From positions 2,003,171-2,067,170 of the forward strand of contig NZ_CP099572.1 of the NCBI RefSeq assembly GCF_040409805.1: DNA of 64,000 nucleotides, in the 5' to 3' direction. Below, one piece after another: positions 29,847-38,417 of this stretch. Position 1 is the first letter of the stretch; each line of letters opens with the position of its first letter. A model generated the notes under the pieces. That model was not told the DNA's origin. It saw only the letters and a program-made list of their open reading frames with translations, and searched no databases. The DNA comes from Polynucleobacter sp. MWH-UH23A (lineage in GTDB: Bacteria > Pseudomonadota > Gammaproteobacteria > Burkholderiales > Burkholderiaceae). Both the position numbers and the translations under genes were made by a program.

Positions 29847-30746
29847 GTGTTAAGCGCTTTTACAAATCATGCAAGCATTGCATGCTTAAAGCTACTATCA
29901 ATACTTCCTTACAGAGTTCTGGTGTCGCTTGGCTATGGACTTGGATATATTGCAGCCAACATTCCTAGTGATCGTAATCGCGCAATCAAAATCAATTTGA
30001 AATTATGCTTCCCCGAACTTTGCGAATCGCAGATCAATCTATTGAGAAAAGAGCATTGGCGCTTATTGGGTCGAAGCCTAGTAGAAAAAAGCATTATTTG
30101 GCTGGGTAGCGAAAAGCAACTCTCGAAGTTAATTGAAGTGCAATCATCAGTTGATTTGACAAGTCGCAAGCCTCGGATTCTAGTGAATATGCACTTTACC
30201 GGAATTGAGGGAGCCATAATTTTGAGCGCTCTGGCTAAGCGTATGAATTGGCCAAGAACCTCGGGATTTTTCCAGAGAATGAAAAACCCTTTCTTTAATC
30301 AAAAAATGATTGAATGGCGTAATCGATTTGGGGGTAACTCTATTGATCGCCAAGGAAATACAAAAGCTATTATTCGCGAGATTCGTAATGGCGATCTTAT
30401 TATTGTTGCGCCAGACATCGATCTCGGACTTAAAGATTCTGAGTTTGTCCCCTTCTTTGGAATTGAAACAAATACGATTACCACTGTTTCTCGTCTTGCA
30501 AACATTACTGGTGCTAATGTTTGCTTAATGACTACCACTCTAAAAGATGATGGATCAGGATATCTCTGCAAGATCAGCGAACCTTTAAAAGACTTTCCCA
30601 CTGCCGACCATAAAGAAGATACAGCGCGCTTAAATAGGCGCTTTGAGGATGAAATTCGTCTACGGCCCGCTGAATATTACTGGGTTCACAAGCGCTTTAA
30701 AAATCGCCCAAATCAAGAGGCAAACCCCTACAACCCTTCTAACTAA
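29847..30746 (+). CDS. LpxL/HtrB-family lipid A acyltransferase (third copy)
   Basis: A 299-residue paralogue of the protein at 6661-7560: it shares RMKNPFFNQKMIEWRNRFGG nearly word for word, APDIDLGLKDSEFVPFFG and the end YYWVHKRFKNRP. Catalytic H-x4-E sits in NMHFTGIEGA. The start is a GTG at 29847, 6 bases after the carbonic anhydrase stop. An N-terminal membrane helix (residues 12-35) anchors it in the inner membrane. Presumably it and the 6661 copy differ in acyl donor or condition of use; this is inference. Confidence 0.87.
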   Translation: MLSAFTNHASIACLKLLSILPYRVLVSLGYGLGYIAANIPSDRNRAIKINLKLCFPELCESQINLLRKEHWRLLGRSLVEKSIIWLGSEKQLSKLIEVQSSVDLTSRKPRILVNMHFTGIEGAIILSALAKRMNWPRTSGFFQRMKNPFFNQKMIEWRNRFGGNSIDRQGNTKAIIREIRNGDLIIVAPDIDLGLKDSEFVPFFGIETNTITTVSRLANITGANVCLMTTTLKDDGSGYLCKISEPLKDFPTADHKEDTARLNRRFEDEIRLRPAEYYWVHKRFKNRPNQEANPYNPSN

Positions 30747-30771
30747 AGGACTTTTGTCCTATCATTAGAAG

Positions 30772-31524
30772 ATGACTGAGCGCATTGGACTGTTTGCTGA
30801 TCTTCATAGCAATCTAGAGGCTTTTGAGGCCTGCATGACTAGAGCCGAAGAGCTTCGGGTCACTCGCATGGTTTTTCTTGGTGACCTAATTGGCTACAAC
30901 GCAGACCCGGTTGCGGTTATCGAAAGAATTGCTGAACTAGTTGATTCTAAAAAAGCGTTAGCAATTCTTGGCAATCATGATGAGGCGATTTTCAAAGATA
31001 GTCGCAATCACATGAATGCAAGCGCCAATGCCGCGATTGAATGGACCAAGAGTAAGCTTAGCAATGCTCACGTGCAATTTCTAAAGGATCTTCCATTAAT
31101 TATTAAAGAAGAAAAAATATGCTTTGTGCATGCTTCTGCCCATAACCCCGCTGACTGGAACTACGTTACGGACAGTATGAGCGCGTGGCGCTGCGCGCAG
31201 AGCTCTGGAAAGAGCTACACATTTGTTGGCCATGCACATGAGCAAGCTCTGTTTTATCAAAGTGCGGTGGGCAAACTCATTCGTTTTGCACCACATCCAG
31301 GAGATGAAATTCCAGTCCTTCAACATCGCCAATGGGTTGGTGTTGTAGGCTCACTTGGTCAACCTAGAGACGGAAATCCTGAGGCTTGTTTTGCAGTGTT
31401 TGAGCCAGCAACAGAAGTTCTCACTTTTCATCGCACTGCCTATGATCACTTTACAGCAGCCGATAAAGTCAGGCGCGCAGGGCTGCCAGAGGATTTGGCT
31501 AACCGTTTAATTACGGGCAAGTAG
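30772..31524 (+). CDS. Calcineurin-like metallophosphoesterase
   Basis: A 250-residue two-metal phosphoesterase with all motifs in order: D-x-H in LFADLHSNLEAF, GD in VFLGDLIGYNAD, GNHD in LGNHDEAIF, the mid His in CFVHASAHNP, and GHAH in FVGHAHEQALF. The closest family type is the YfcE/PrpE-like group of small phosphatases, some acting on proteins or nucleotides. Its stop is 3 bases before the start of a Ser/Thr kinase gene, so an antagonistic kinase/phosphatase pair is a reasonable guess. Substrate unknown. Confidence 0.85.
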   Translation: MTERIGLFADLHSNLEAFEACMTRAEELRVTRMVFLGDLIGYNADPVAVIERIAELVDSKKALAILGNHDEAIFKDSRNHMNASANAAIEWTKSKLSNAHVQFLKDLPLIIKEEKICFVHASAHNPADWNYVTDSMSAWRCAQSSGKSYTFVGHAHEQALFYQSAVGKLIRFAPHPGDEIPVLQHRQWVGVVGSLGQPRDGNPEACFAVFEPATEVLTFHRTAYDHFTAADKVRRAGLPEDLANRLITGK

Positions 31525-31527
31525 GCT

Positions 31528-32946
31528 ATGCCCATAAATAAAGAAATTGAAGCAGTAGACGATATATTCCAAGAAGGCAAAGTCGTTGATGGCTTTGTTC
31601 TTGGGCAAGAAGTGCATCGTGGGGGAATGGCAAGCCTTTTTTCGGCAACCAAAGAAGGAATTGATGTTCCGATACTCCTCAAAATCCCAAGAGTGGGAAG
31701 AGATCAGCCAGTAGAAAGTCTGATTGGTTTTGAAACAGAGCTCACCATTTTGCGCTCTTTAAAAAGTCCGTATGTTCCTAAATTTTTAGGTGCCGGCAAT
31801 ATGGCAACCAGGCCCTATATTGCAATGGAAAGAGTGGAAGGCAGGCCGCTCGAAGACTTAATTAAAGAGGGTAAAGAATTTACGATTGACGAGGTTGTTC
31901 GCATCGGGGCTGACCTTGCGCAAGCAGTTCAATCGCTACATTCTCAGGATGCAATTCATTTGGACATCAAGCCAGAAAATATTCTGATTGATGACAAAGG
32001 CAAACTGACACTAATTGATTTTGGTCTTTCACACCACGATCGTTTTCCAGATTTGCTGGCTGAAGAAATGCGCAAGGGCGTTGGCTCAGCGCCTTATATT
32101 TCACCAGAGCAAGTAGCTGGGATACGCACAGACTCTCGGAGCGACATTTATTCCATTGGCGCCATCCTGTATGAGCTACTCACTGGTGAGCTTCCCCATG
32201 GAAATCCTCAAACAATGTCAGGCCTTAGAAGACGAATGTGGGCGAAACCATTTCCACCACGCGCTATTCGCAGAGAAATTCCTCGCTGGCTTCAAGAAAT
32301 TGTTCTTCGCTGTCTTGAGCCTCGTGCTGCAGATCGCTATCAAAGCGCCGCTCGCCTACGCCAAGTATTGCGAGATCCAGACGGCGTCACCCTGACTGAG
32401 CGCGCAGATCGCGTTGAACCGCCAAGCTTTTGGGAAAATCTAAAGGGGATGTTTAGAGCGGCTGGCTATGAGCCCTCACCAAGCCCAAAACCTAGCATGG
32501 GGAACTATGATGCGCCGCTAATGATCGCTGCGATTGATACGCGCCAGTCCGATGAAAATTTACGCGAAAGAATGCAAACTACTGCAAAAAATTTACTGCA
32601 GGCTTACCCAGAAAGTCGACTTGTTTGTATAAGCACGATTGCAAGCACTCCAACCTTTGAGGGTAATCTTGAAAGCGAAACCGCAAGCGGCATTGTTCGT
32701 GGTCACTTAGTGCAATTGATGGATTGGGCAAAACCACTCAAACTTCCACCAGAGCGAATTTCATATCACGTACTGGAAGCGATGGATCCAGCAACACGAA
32801 TTGTCGAATTTGCAAAAGATAATGATGCTTCACTTATTTTGATCGGCGCATCACACAAACTACCAAACAAAGTAACCCCTTGGCGAACCTCAATGACCAA
32901 GATTGTCGAAGAGGCCCCTTGTAGCGTTCATATCGTCAGAACTTAA
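31528..32946 (+). CDS. Ser/Thr protein kinase with C-terminal UspA domain
   Basis: A 472-residue soluble protein. Residues about 25-290 form a Hanks-type kinase: Gly loop VHRGGMASLFSA, the ATP Lys in ILLKIPR, the catalytic loop IHLDIKPENILID, the DFG motif in LIDFGLSHHD, and SAPYISPEQ. The catalytic loop has HLD in place of HRD, so it is a non-RD kinase and may not need activation-loop phosphorylation. Residues about 328-472 form a universal stress protein domain ending LILIGASHKLPN and SVHIVRT. No transmembrane or PASTA region is present. It follows the phosphoesterase by 3 bases. Confidence 0.85.
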   Translation: MPINKEIEAVDDIFQEGKVVDGFVLGQEVHRGGMASLFSATKEGIDVPILLKIPRVGRDQPVESLIGFETELTILRSLKSPYVPKFLGAGNMATRPYIAMERVEGRPLEDLIKEGKEFTIDEVVRIGADLAQAVQSLHSQDAIHLDIKPENILIDDKGKLTLIDFGLSHHDRFPDLLAEEMRKGVGSAPYISPEQVAGIRTDSRSDIYSIGAILYELLTGELPHGNPQTMSGLRRRMWAKPFPPRAIRREIPRWLQEIVLRCLEPRAADRYQSAARLRQVLRDPDGVTLTERADRVEPPSFWENLKGMFRAAGYEPSPSPKPSMGNYDAPLMIAAIDTRQSDENLRERMQTTAKNLLQAYPESRLVCISTIASTPTFEGNLESETASGIVRGHLVQLMDWAKPLKLPPERISYHVLEAMDPATRIVEFAKDNDASLILIGASHKLPNKVTPWRTSMTKIVEEAPCSVHIVRT

Positions 32947-32989
32947 TCTCTACAGCAAGACAGATGCCTCTTTATCGGATAATGTGGCT

Positions 32990-33727
32990 ATGGAAGAAAA
33001 AGTACGCGTCTCTAAATTGCTATCTGAACTTGGTTTGTGCTCTAGGCGCGAAGCTGACTCTTATATAGAGCAAGGACTAGTTACGGTCGATGGAGAGGTG
33101 GTCAACGAACTAGGCGTTCGTGCATATCGTCACCAGAAAATTGAGCTGCAATCAGGAGCCAAGGCACAACAAGCTTCTCGAATTACGGTCATTCTGAATA
33201 AGCCTGTTGGCTTTATTTCTCATTACGATGATGAACAAGAGTATCAACCTGCTGCATCTTTAATTACGCCTGAGAACTACTTTCCTAATCCACTCGATAA
33301 AAATCGTAGCCCCCGCTTTAACACTAAAGGCCTTGCGCCTGCAGGTCGCTTAGATATTGACTCTACGGGCCTACTTGTTCTGACCCAAGACGGTCGAATT
33401 GCCAAGTTATTAATTGGAGAAAATAGTCCAATCGAAAAAGAATATTTGGTGCGCGTGGAAGGCAGGCTTTCTTATGAGGATTTGGATCGTCTAAGACATG
33501 GCTTATCTTTAGATGGTGTTGCGCTCAAACCGGCTCAAGTCAGTTGGCAAAATGAAGAGCAATTGCGTTTTGTTTTACGGGAGGGCCGCAAACGTCAAAT
33601 TCGCCGTATGTGTGAAATGGTGGGCCTAAGAGTGCTTGGATTGAAACGTGTGCGCATGGGGCGTGTGTCTTTAGGCCCTCTGCCGCCTGGCCAATGGCGC
33701 TATCTCAAGCCAGGAGAGCAATTCTAG
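32990..33727 (+). CDS. Ribosomal RNA pseudouridine synthase, RluB/E/F family
   Basis: A 245-residue enzyme from the ATG at 32990. Seen: an N-terminal S4 RNA-binding domain (VSKLLSELGLCSRREADSYI), the catalytic Asp in APAGRLDIDSTGLLVLTQDG, and the C-terminal RQIRRMCEMVGLRVLGLKRVR. The domain order is that of the RsuA/RluB/RluE/RluF group. An insert of about 25 residues between ILNKPVGFISHYDDE and the catalytic strand points to RluF (23S U2604), but RluB is not excluded. Function: tuning the peptidyl transferase region of the ribosome. Confidence 0.85.
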   Translation: MEEKVRVSKLLSELGLCSRREADSYIEQGLVTVDGEVVNELGVRAYRHQKIELQSGAKAQQASRITVILNKPVGFISHYDDEQEYQPAASLITPENYFPNPLDKNRSPRFNTKGLAPAGRLDIDSTGLLVLTQDGRIAKLLIGENSPIEKEYLVRVEGRLSYEDLDRLRHGLSLDGVALKPAQVSWQNEEQLRFVLREGRKRQIRRMCEMVGLRVLGLKRVRMGRVSLGPLPPGQWRYLKPGEQF

Positions 33728-33742
33728 CGAGGCTTGCCCGCT

Positions 33743-33748
33743 TATAAT
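33743..33748 (+). promoter_or_regulatory. -10 element before prfC
   Basis: A perfect TATAAT lies between the pseudouridine synthase stop and prfC. No good -35 hexamer is seen 16-18 bases upstream. Transcription from here would start near 33755, about 20 bases ahead of the proposed ATT start of prfC, which would leave no room for a start codon further upstream. Confidence 0.4.
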
Positions 33749-33777
33749 TGCCTCCGAACTAGATCAATCAACGCAGA

Positions 33778-35412
33778 ATTACCATCGAAACTAATACCCC
33801 CAGCACCCCCGCCGCAGAAGTACTAAGACGTCGCAGCTTCGCCATCATCTCTCACCCAGATGCTGGCAAAACTACACTTACAGAAAAACTATTGCTTTAC
33901 GCGGGTGCAATTCAGATTGCTGGAAGTGTTAAGGCCCGCAAAGCCAGCAGACATGCCACATCCGACTGGATGGAGATTGAGAAACAACGCGGCATCTCTG
34001 TAGCAAGCTCTGTAATGCAGATGGAATATCGTGACTGCATTATTAATCTTTTAGATACCCCAGGACACCAAGACTTCTCTGAAGACACCTATCGGGTTCT
34101 TACTGCGGTTGACTCTGCCTTAATGGTTATTGATGCAGCAAATGGTGTGGAATCGCAAACATTGCGCTTACTAGAAGTCTGTCGCGCACGAAACACGCCG
34201 ATTGTTACCTTTATTAACAAAATGGATCGCGAAGTAAAGCCCCCAATGGAGCTAATGGATGAAATTGAATCCGCGCTCGGCATTGAAGTGGTGCCATTTA
34301 CCTGGCCGGTAGGTATGGGTAAATCATTTGCCGGGGTAATTGATATTGCCAATAATCGCATGCGCATGTTCAAGGCTGGCGAAGACCGCGTCACTGAAGA
34401 CTCTCATACAGTTATTGATATTAATGATCCAGCACTTAAAGAGCGCCTTGGTCTTGATCTTGAAAATGCTCTGGGGGAGGTTGAGCTAATTAAAGAAGCA
34501 ATGCCAGCATTTGATCGTGAAGCTTTTCTGGCTGGTCGCCAATCTCCCGTATTCTTTGGCTCCGCAATTAATAACTTTGGTGTTCGAGAAATTTTGAACA
34601 CGCTTGTTGAGCTAGCCCCTTCGCCTGGTGGTCGCAAAGCCCTACAACGTGAAGTCAGTCCAGCAGAAAATAAGTTCTCAGCAGTAGTTTTTAAAATTCA
34701 AGCAAACATGGATCCCGCTCATCGTGATCGCGTAGCTTTCTTACGAATTTGTTCTGGCCATTTTGAGCGCGGCATGAAACTGAAGATTTGTCGCAACGGA
34801 AAAGAAGTCCGCACCAACAATGCGCTTTCATTTTTATCGCAGCGTCGCGATATCTTGGATGAAGCCTTTCCAGGCGACATTATTGGCTTACCAAATCACG
34901 GGCTATTGCGCTTAGGCGATACGCTAACCGAAGGTGAGCAACTGCAATTTACTGGTCTACCGTTCTTCGCCCCAGAAATTTTTCGACTAGTTGAATCGGC
35001 TGATCCATTACGTTCCAAGCAGTTACGCACGGGACTGATGCAGCTTGGTGAAGAAGGCGCAATTCAAGTATTTCGTCCAATGGCAGGAGGCATCATGTTG
35101 TTGGGTGCGTTTGGACAACTGCAATTTGAAGTGGTTAGTCACCGCCTTCAGACAGAATACGGCGCTGAAGTTCGTTTGCTACCTGCACGCTATAGCCTTG
35201 CTCGCTGGGTGAGCTCTGATGATCCTGTAGCACTCAAAAAATTTACTCAAGAAAATATTCATCGTATGGCAGAAGACGTTGTTGGGGCACCAGTATTTCT
35301 GGCATCTCATAAGTCTGAGCTAGATGTAGCACAACAACGTTGGGAATCGATCCAGTTCCATGCCTTAAGAGAGCACGCCGGCCTCATTTATCAATCAGAC
35401 CTAGCCGGCTAA
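33778..35412 (+). CDS. prfC: Peptide chain release factor 3, apparently with a rare start codon
   Basis: A GTPase of about 544 residues that removes RF1/RF2 from the ribosome after termination. Seen: P-loop HPDAGKTTLTEK, the switch region RGISVASSVMQMEY, DTPGHQDFSEDTYRV (G3), and FINKMDREVK (G4). No ATG, GTG or TTG occurs in frame between the stop at 33760 and a TTG at 33892, which lies after the P-loop and cannot be the start. The reading frame with the normal N-terminus (EVLRRRSFAIISHPDAG) opens at ATT 33778, ATC 33784 or ATC 33763. ATT is chosen as the codon known for infC. A sequencing error is possible. Confidence 0.88.
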   Translation: MTIETNTPSTPAAEVLRRRSFAIISHPDAGKTTLTEKLLLYAGAIQIAGSVKARKASRHATSDWMEIEKQRGISVASSVMQMEYRDCIINLLDTPGHQDFSEDTYRVLTAVDSALMVIDAANGVESQTLRLLEVCRARNTPIVTFINKMDREVKPPMELMDEIESALGIEVVPFTWPVGMGKSFAGVIDIANNRMRMFKAGEDRVTEDSHTVIDINDPALKERLGLDLENALGEVELIKEAMPAFDREAFLAGRQSPVFFGSAINNFGVREILNTLVELAPSPGGRKALQREVSPAENKFSAVVFKIQANMDPAHRDRVAFLRICSGHFERGMKLKICRNGKEVRTNNALSFLSQRRDILDEAFPGDIIGLPNHGLLRLGDTLTEGEQLQFTGLPFFAPEIFRLVESADPLRSKQLRTGLMQLGEEGAIQVFRPMAGGIMLLGAFGQLQFEVVSHRLQTEYGAEVRLLPARYSLARWVSSDDPVALKKFTQENIHRMAEDVVGAPVFLASHKSELDVAQQRWESIQFHALREHAGLIYQSDLAG

Positions 35413-35418
35413 AAAGCA

Positions 35419-35649
35419 TCAACGTACTGAATTGCAACTAAAGACGGTTGCTAGAGAAGAGTCGCCACTTTTGTACTTGGCCACCTTGCCATACTGGGCA
35501 CAGTAAGCATTTGCCTTTTGAGTCAATTGATCAATTGACTCGCCATCTGCATTCAAAAAAGTGACATGGTTTGAATCCGATGCATCCGTGTACACCGGTG
35601 TACAAGCCACTAGCGCAAAAACACTTATTAATAGACAAATAATCTTCAT
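35419..35649 (-). CDS. Small putative lipoprotein
   Basis: A 76-residue protein with a classic lipoprotein signal peptide: MKIICLLISVFALVAC, where LVAC is the lipobox and Cys16 would be lipidated. The mature part of about 60 residues has two more Cys (YCAQYG and FSCNSV), which could pair in the periplasm. No family recognised. It follows the DUF2798 gene on the same strand by 2 bases, so both are likely co-transcribed. Confidence 0.75.
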   Translation of the reverse strand: MKIICLLISVFALVACTPVYTDASDSNHVTFLNADGESIDQLTQKANAYCAQYGKVAKYKSGDSSLATVFSCNSVR

Positions 35650-35651
35650 GC

Positions 35652-35879
35652 TTAGTTCTTTAGCTTTTCAAGAACTGCCGCGGTTATTTTCGTTGCCAAA
35701 GGTCGATAGGCCAATATACAAACGATCGCGACAGGATATGCGACTAGCCATACCTCTAACCAAAGCCAAAAGAAATTCTCGACAGCGCCAATGCGAACAA
35801 ATGTTGTTGCAAGGGTGATGCTGGCAGACATTAAAAAACCCATCACCAAAGCAAAAATAAGATTGGGAATATTGATCAT
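35652..35879 (-). CDS. DUF2798 family small membrane protein
   Basis: A 75-residue protein with two predicted transmembrane helices (about residues 6-27 and 38-58) separated by a short loop. The motif FALVMGFLMSASITLATT followed by FFWLWLEVWLVAYPVAI matches the DUF2798 pattern. Function unknown. It lies directly upstream of the lipoprotein gene and downstream of the EamA-type transporter, all on the minus strand. Confidence 0.8.
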   Translation of the reverse strand: MINIPNLIFALVMGFLMSASITLATTFVRIGAVENFFWLWLEVWLVAYPVAIVCILAYRPLATKITAAVLEKLKN

Positions 35880-35893
35880 GATCCAAATATAAA

Positions 35894-36796
35894 TTAAGTG
35901 CGCTTGACCAGCATTCTTTTACTTAAGATCACTGTAGAAACCACCAAGAATGCGAACACCATATTCATTGCCGTTAAATGATCGCCCAATAAAACACTGG
36001 CAGCCACTAATGTACAAAATGGTTGTATGAGCTGAACCTGACTGACCCTGGCAATACCGCCAATAGCTAGACCCTCATACCAAAAGAAGAAGCCGAGAAA
36101 CATGGGGAAAAGACTTAAGTAAATGAAGCTTGTCCAAGCAAGTGCATCGGCATTCCAATACTCTGGCGTGAACATATAGAAAGCGGCAATGGCATTAATT
36201 GGAAGCGAAACCACCAAAGCCCAAGAAATAACCGCGCGCGGGTTCATGCGACGAGACAGCTCTCCGCCCTCAACGTATCCGATACAGGCGCAAATGCCTC
36301 CTGCCACCAAAAGACCGTCGATATAAGTAAAACTTCCTGCGCTTTTTAACAATGCATAAACCACAACTAATGAGGCGCCGAGCAGAGATACCAACCAAAA
36401 CCCAATTGATGGACGTTCTTTAAAGCGAACCACTCCGATTACGGTTGTAGCTAAAGGCATCATGCCCAGTATGACCGCGCCATGCGAAGAGGATCCTTCT
36501 TTCATTGCCACAGTAGTAAATATTGGAAAACCAAATACAACACCAAGAGCAATAATGACAAACTTGATCCAGTCGGATCTTTGAGGCAAAGACGCTTGTT
36601 TGTAAATTAGATAAGCCAAAGCCACCAAGCCAGCCAAAAGGGCTCTAGCAAATGCAATGAAATAAGGATCAAAGCTAAGAACAGCAATCTTGCTTACGGG
36701 CAAGGTCAAGCTAAAAATCAGAATGCCGATAAAGCCTATCAACATTCCCTTACTTTCTTGGTTCAATCTCGTTCCTTTTGATGTATTTGAGATCAT
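35894..36796 (-). CDS. EamA-family (DMT) transporter
   Basis: A 300-residue inner-membrane protein with about ten transmembrane segments in two EamA repeats (residues about 15-145 and 160-295). The ATG at 36796 is preferred; the frame opens at 36907 but that stretch is polar and lies over the divergent MOSC gene start. Seen: TLPVSKIAVLSFDPYFIAFARALLAG and the repeat-2 counterpart ending in the basic tail RMLVKRT. Such proteins export amino acids or metabolites; the substrate cannot be told. Confidence 0.85.
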   Translation of the reverse strand: MISNTSKGTRLNQESKGMLIGFIGILIFSLTLPVSKIAVLSFDPYFIAFARALLAGLVALAYLIYKQASLPQRSDWIKFVIIALGVVFGFPIFTTVAMKEGSSSHGAVILGMMPLATTVIGVVRFKERPSIGFWLVSLLGASLVVVYALLKSAGSFTYIDGLLVAGGICACIGYVEGGELSRRMNPRAVISWALVVSLPINAIAAFYMFTPEYWNADALAWTSFIYLSLFPMFLGFFFWYEGLAIGGIARVSQVQLIQPFCTLVAASVLLGDHLTAMNMVFAFLVVSTVILSKRMLVKRT

Positions 36797-36841
36797 TGTA
36801 TTAATAAAGCAAAGGCGATGAGCTGTAATATACAAATACCC

Positions 36842-37351
36842 ATGGATACAACGTTGCCCCATATTCAAGCTATTTATATTGCTGCGACTGCTGGCGCCCC
36901 GATGCAATCATTGTCCAAAGCAAAGATCATTCCAATGGGAATAAAAGGGGATCGATACACTAACGGTAAAGGTGCTTACTCAGATACAACTCCCGGCAAA
37001 ATACGCCATCTCAGCCTCATTACTGAATCGGGTATAGCTATTGCTAATGAGTGGCTCATGGCTGGAGAAGAGCCAACCTTCGATGCTTCACAAACCCGCA
37101 GAAATATTGTTATTGGCAATATGAGCGCGGATGATCTCAATCTATTGGTTGGTAAAACATTTGTATTAGGAGCACTAATTTTGAAAGGTGTAGAACTGTG
37201 TACGCCTTGTCAAAGACCTGCTCAGCTCTTGGGTAAAACAAACTTTATAGATGCATTTGAAGGGCGGGGCGGCTTAAGGGCTGAAATTATGAATATCGGA
37301 GAAATTTCGGTAGGCGATGTATTGAGCCTACAAACAAAGGATGAATCATGA
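36842..37351 (+). CDS. MOSC domain protein
   Basis: A 169-residue protein from the ATG at 36842 (an in-frame ATG at 36818 is also possible). Seen: IPMGIKGDRYTNGKGAY, LSLITESGI, TRRNIVIGN and the key Cys region VELCTPCQRPAQLLG. MOSC domains bind sulfur or molybdenum cofactor intermediates through a conserved Cys; stand-alone forms such as YiiM reduce N-hydroxylated bases. Its stop overlaps the GNAT gene start by 4 bases. Confidence 0.85.
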   Translation: MDTTLPHIQAIYIAATAGAPMQSLSKAKIIPMGIKGDRYTNGKGAYSDTTPGKIRHLSLITESGIAIANEWLMAGEEPTFDASQTRRNIVIGNMSADDLNLLVGKTFVLGALILKGVELCTPCQRPAQLLGKTNFIDAFEGRGGLRAEIMNIGEISVGDVLSLQTKDES

Positions 37352-37743
37352 TTCAGTATCGAGACGACGCTAAAGTTACAGCCGAAGAAGCAATTGATTT
37401 ATATATTCGCTCAACACTGGGTGAGCGCAGGCCAGTTGATAACAAAGAAACTTTTGAGGCAATGCTAAACAATGCCAATCTCACCATCACTGCATGGGAT
37501 CAAAATAAGTTAATTGGGATTGCACGATCGTTAACAGATTTTTCATATGTTGCATATTTGGCTGATCTTGCGGTTGATGAACAATATCAACGCAAAGGCA
37601 TTGGCAAAGAGCTCATTGCACAAACTCAAAGACGCCTGGGTCCTAACTGCATGATTGTTCTGCTAGCGGCACCAAAAGCAAATGAATACTATGAGCACAT
37701 AGGCTTTGAACATAATCCACGGGCCTGGACACTGAAAAATTAG
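37348..37743 (+). CDS. GNAT-family N-acetyltransferase
   Basis: A 131-residue acetyl-CoA-dependent acyltransferase. Seen: strand TITAWDQNKLIGIARSL, AYLADLAVDEQYQRKGIGKELI with the acetyl-CoA pyrophosphate loop (Q-R-K-G-I-G), and the C-terminal ANEYYEHIGFEHNPRAW with the conserved Tyr and the GF turn. Substrate unknown. It is coupled to the MOSC gene by an ATGA overlap and ends one base before the phosphatase gene, so these three form a small operon. Confidence 0.88.
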   Translation: MIQYRDDAKVTAEEAIDLYIRSTLGERRPVDNKETFEAMLNNANLTITAWDQNKLIGIARSLTDFSYVAYLADLAVDEQYQRKGIGKELIAQTQRRLGPNCMIVLLAAPKANEYYEHIGFEHNPRAWTLKN

Positions 37744-37744
37744 T

Positions 37745-38389
37745 ATGAAAATCACTCGCTTCTGCTTAGTCCGTCATGGTGAAACCGATTGGAATGTCGC
37801 GCGTCGCCTTCAGGGCCACACCGATATTCCGCTAAACCAACACGGTATTGCCCAAGCAATACAAATGGCAAAGGCACTTAAGGCAATTGATTTGCAATTT
37901 GATGTTTTATATTCGAGCGATTTACAACGTGCGGCCAGCACGGCAAGTGCAATAGAAAAACAATTTAGCGTTAAATCCATTTCAGATCAGACTCTTCGGG
38001 AGCGCCATCTTGGAGCGCTTCAAGGCCTAACCATTGATGAGGCTCCACAGATCAAACCAGAACTCTGGTCTATTCACCTAAGCCGGAATCTTGATCACCC
38101 ACTAGAGGGTGGGGAAAGTATTAAACAGTTTGCCAATCGCATTCATACTGCTTTGGAAAATATTCGAACTCGGCATGCAGGTCAAACCATACTATTGGTA
38201 AGCCATGGAGGCGCACTAGATATGATGTATCGACTCGCTAGCAATCAATCTCTGGAGTCCGAAAAAGCGGTAGCCGTACCCAATGCATCCCTAAACTGGA
38301 TCAGCTATAACGGACATTCATGGCAAGTAGATAAGTGGGCCGACACAACCCATTTAGAAAATGTGGCTCTAGATAATTTAGATCTATAG
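37745..38389 (+). CDS. Histidine phosphatase family protein (phosphoglycerate mutase-like)
   Basis: A 214-residue protein with the RHG catalytic motif LVRHGETDWNVARRLQGHTD, a second basic residue in LYSSDLQRAASTASAI, the acid in LRERHLGALQG, and the second His in LLVSHGGALDMMY. Probably a cofactor-independent-style phosphatase acting on small phosphorylated metabolites (a GpmB/CobC-like enzyme) rather than a glycolytic mutase. No cobalamin genes are near. Part of the MOSC-GNAT-phosphatase run. Confidence 0.87.
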   Translation: MKITRFCLVRHGETDWNVARRLQGHTDIPLNQHGIAQAIQMAKALKAIDLQFDVLYSSDLQRAASTASAIEKQFSVKSISDQTLRERHLGALQGLTIDEAPQIKPELWSIHLSRNLDHPLEGGESIKQFANRIHTALENIRTRHAGQTILLVSHGGALDMMYRLASNQSLESEKAVAVPNASLNWISYNGHSWQVDKWADTTHLENVALDNLDL

Positions 38390-38417
38390 CCGCGCCAAAA
38401 TGCCCTATGATGACACA

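Noticed and set aside
33892-33894. TTG as the start of prfC
   Set aside because: It lies after the P-loop, so the protein would lack its nucleotide-binding site.
35668-35886. A 72-codon frame alongside DUF2798
   Set aside because: Same strand in a different register, without membrane or family features; DUF2798 is the real gene.
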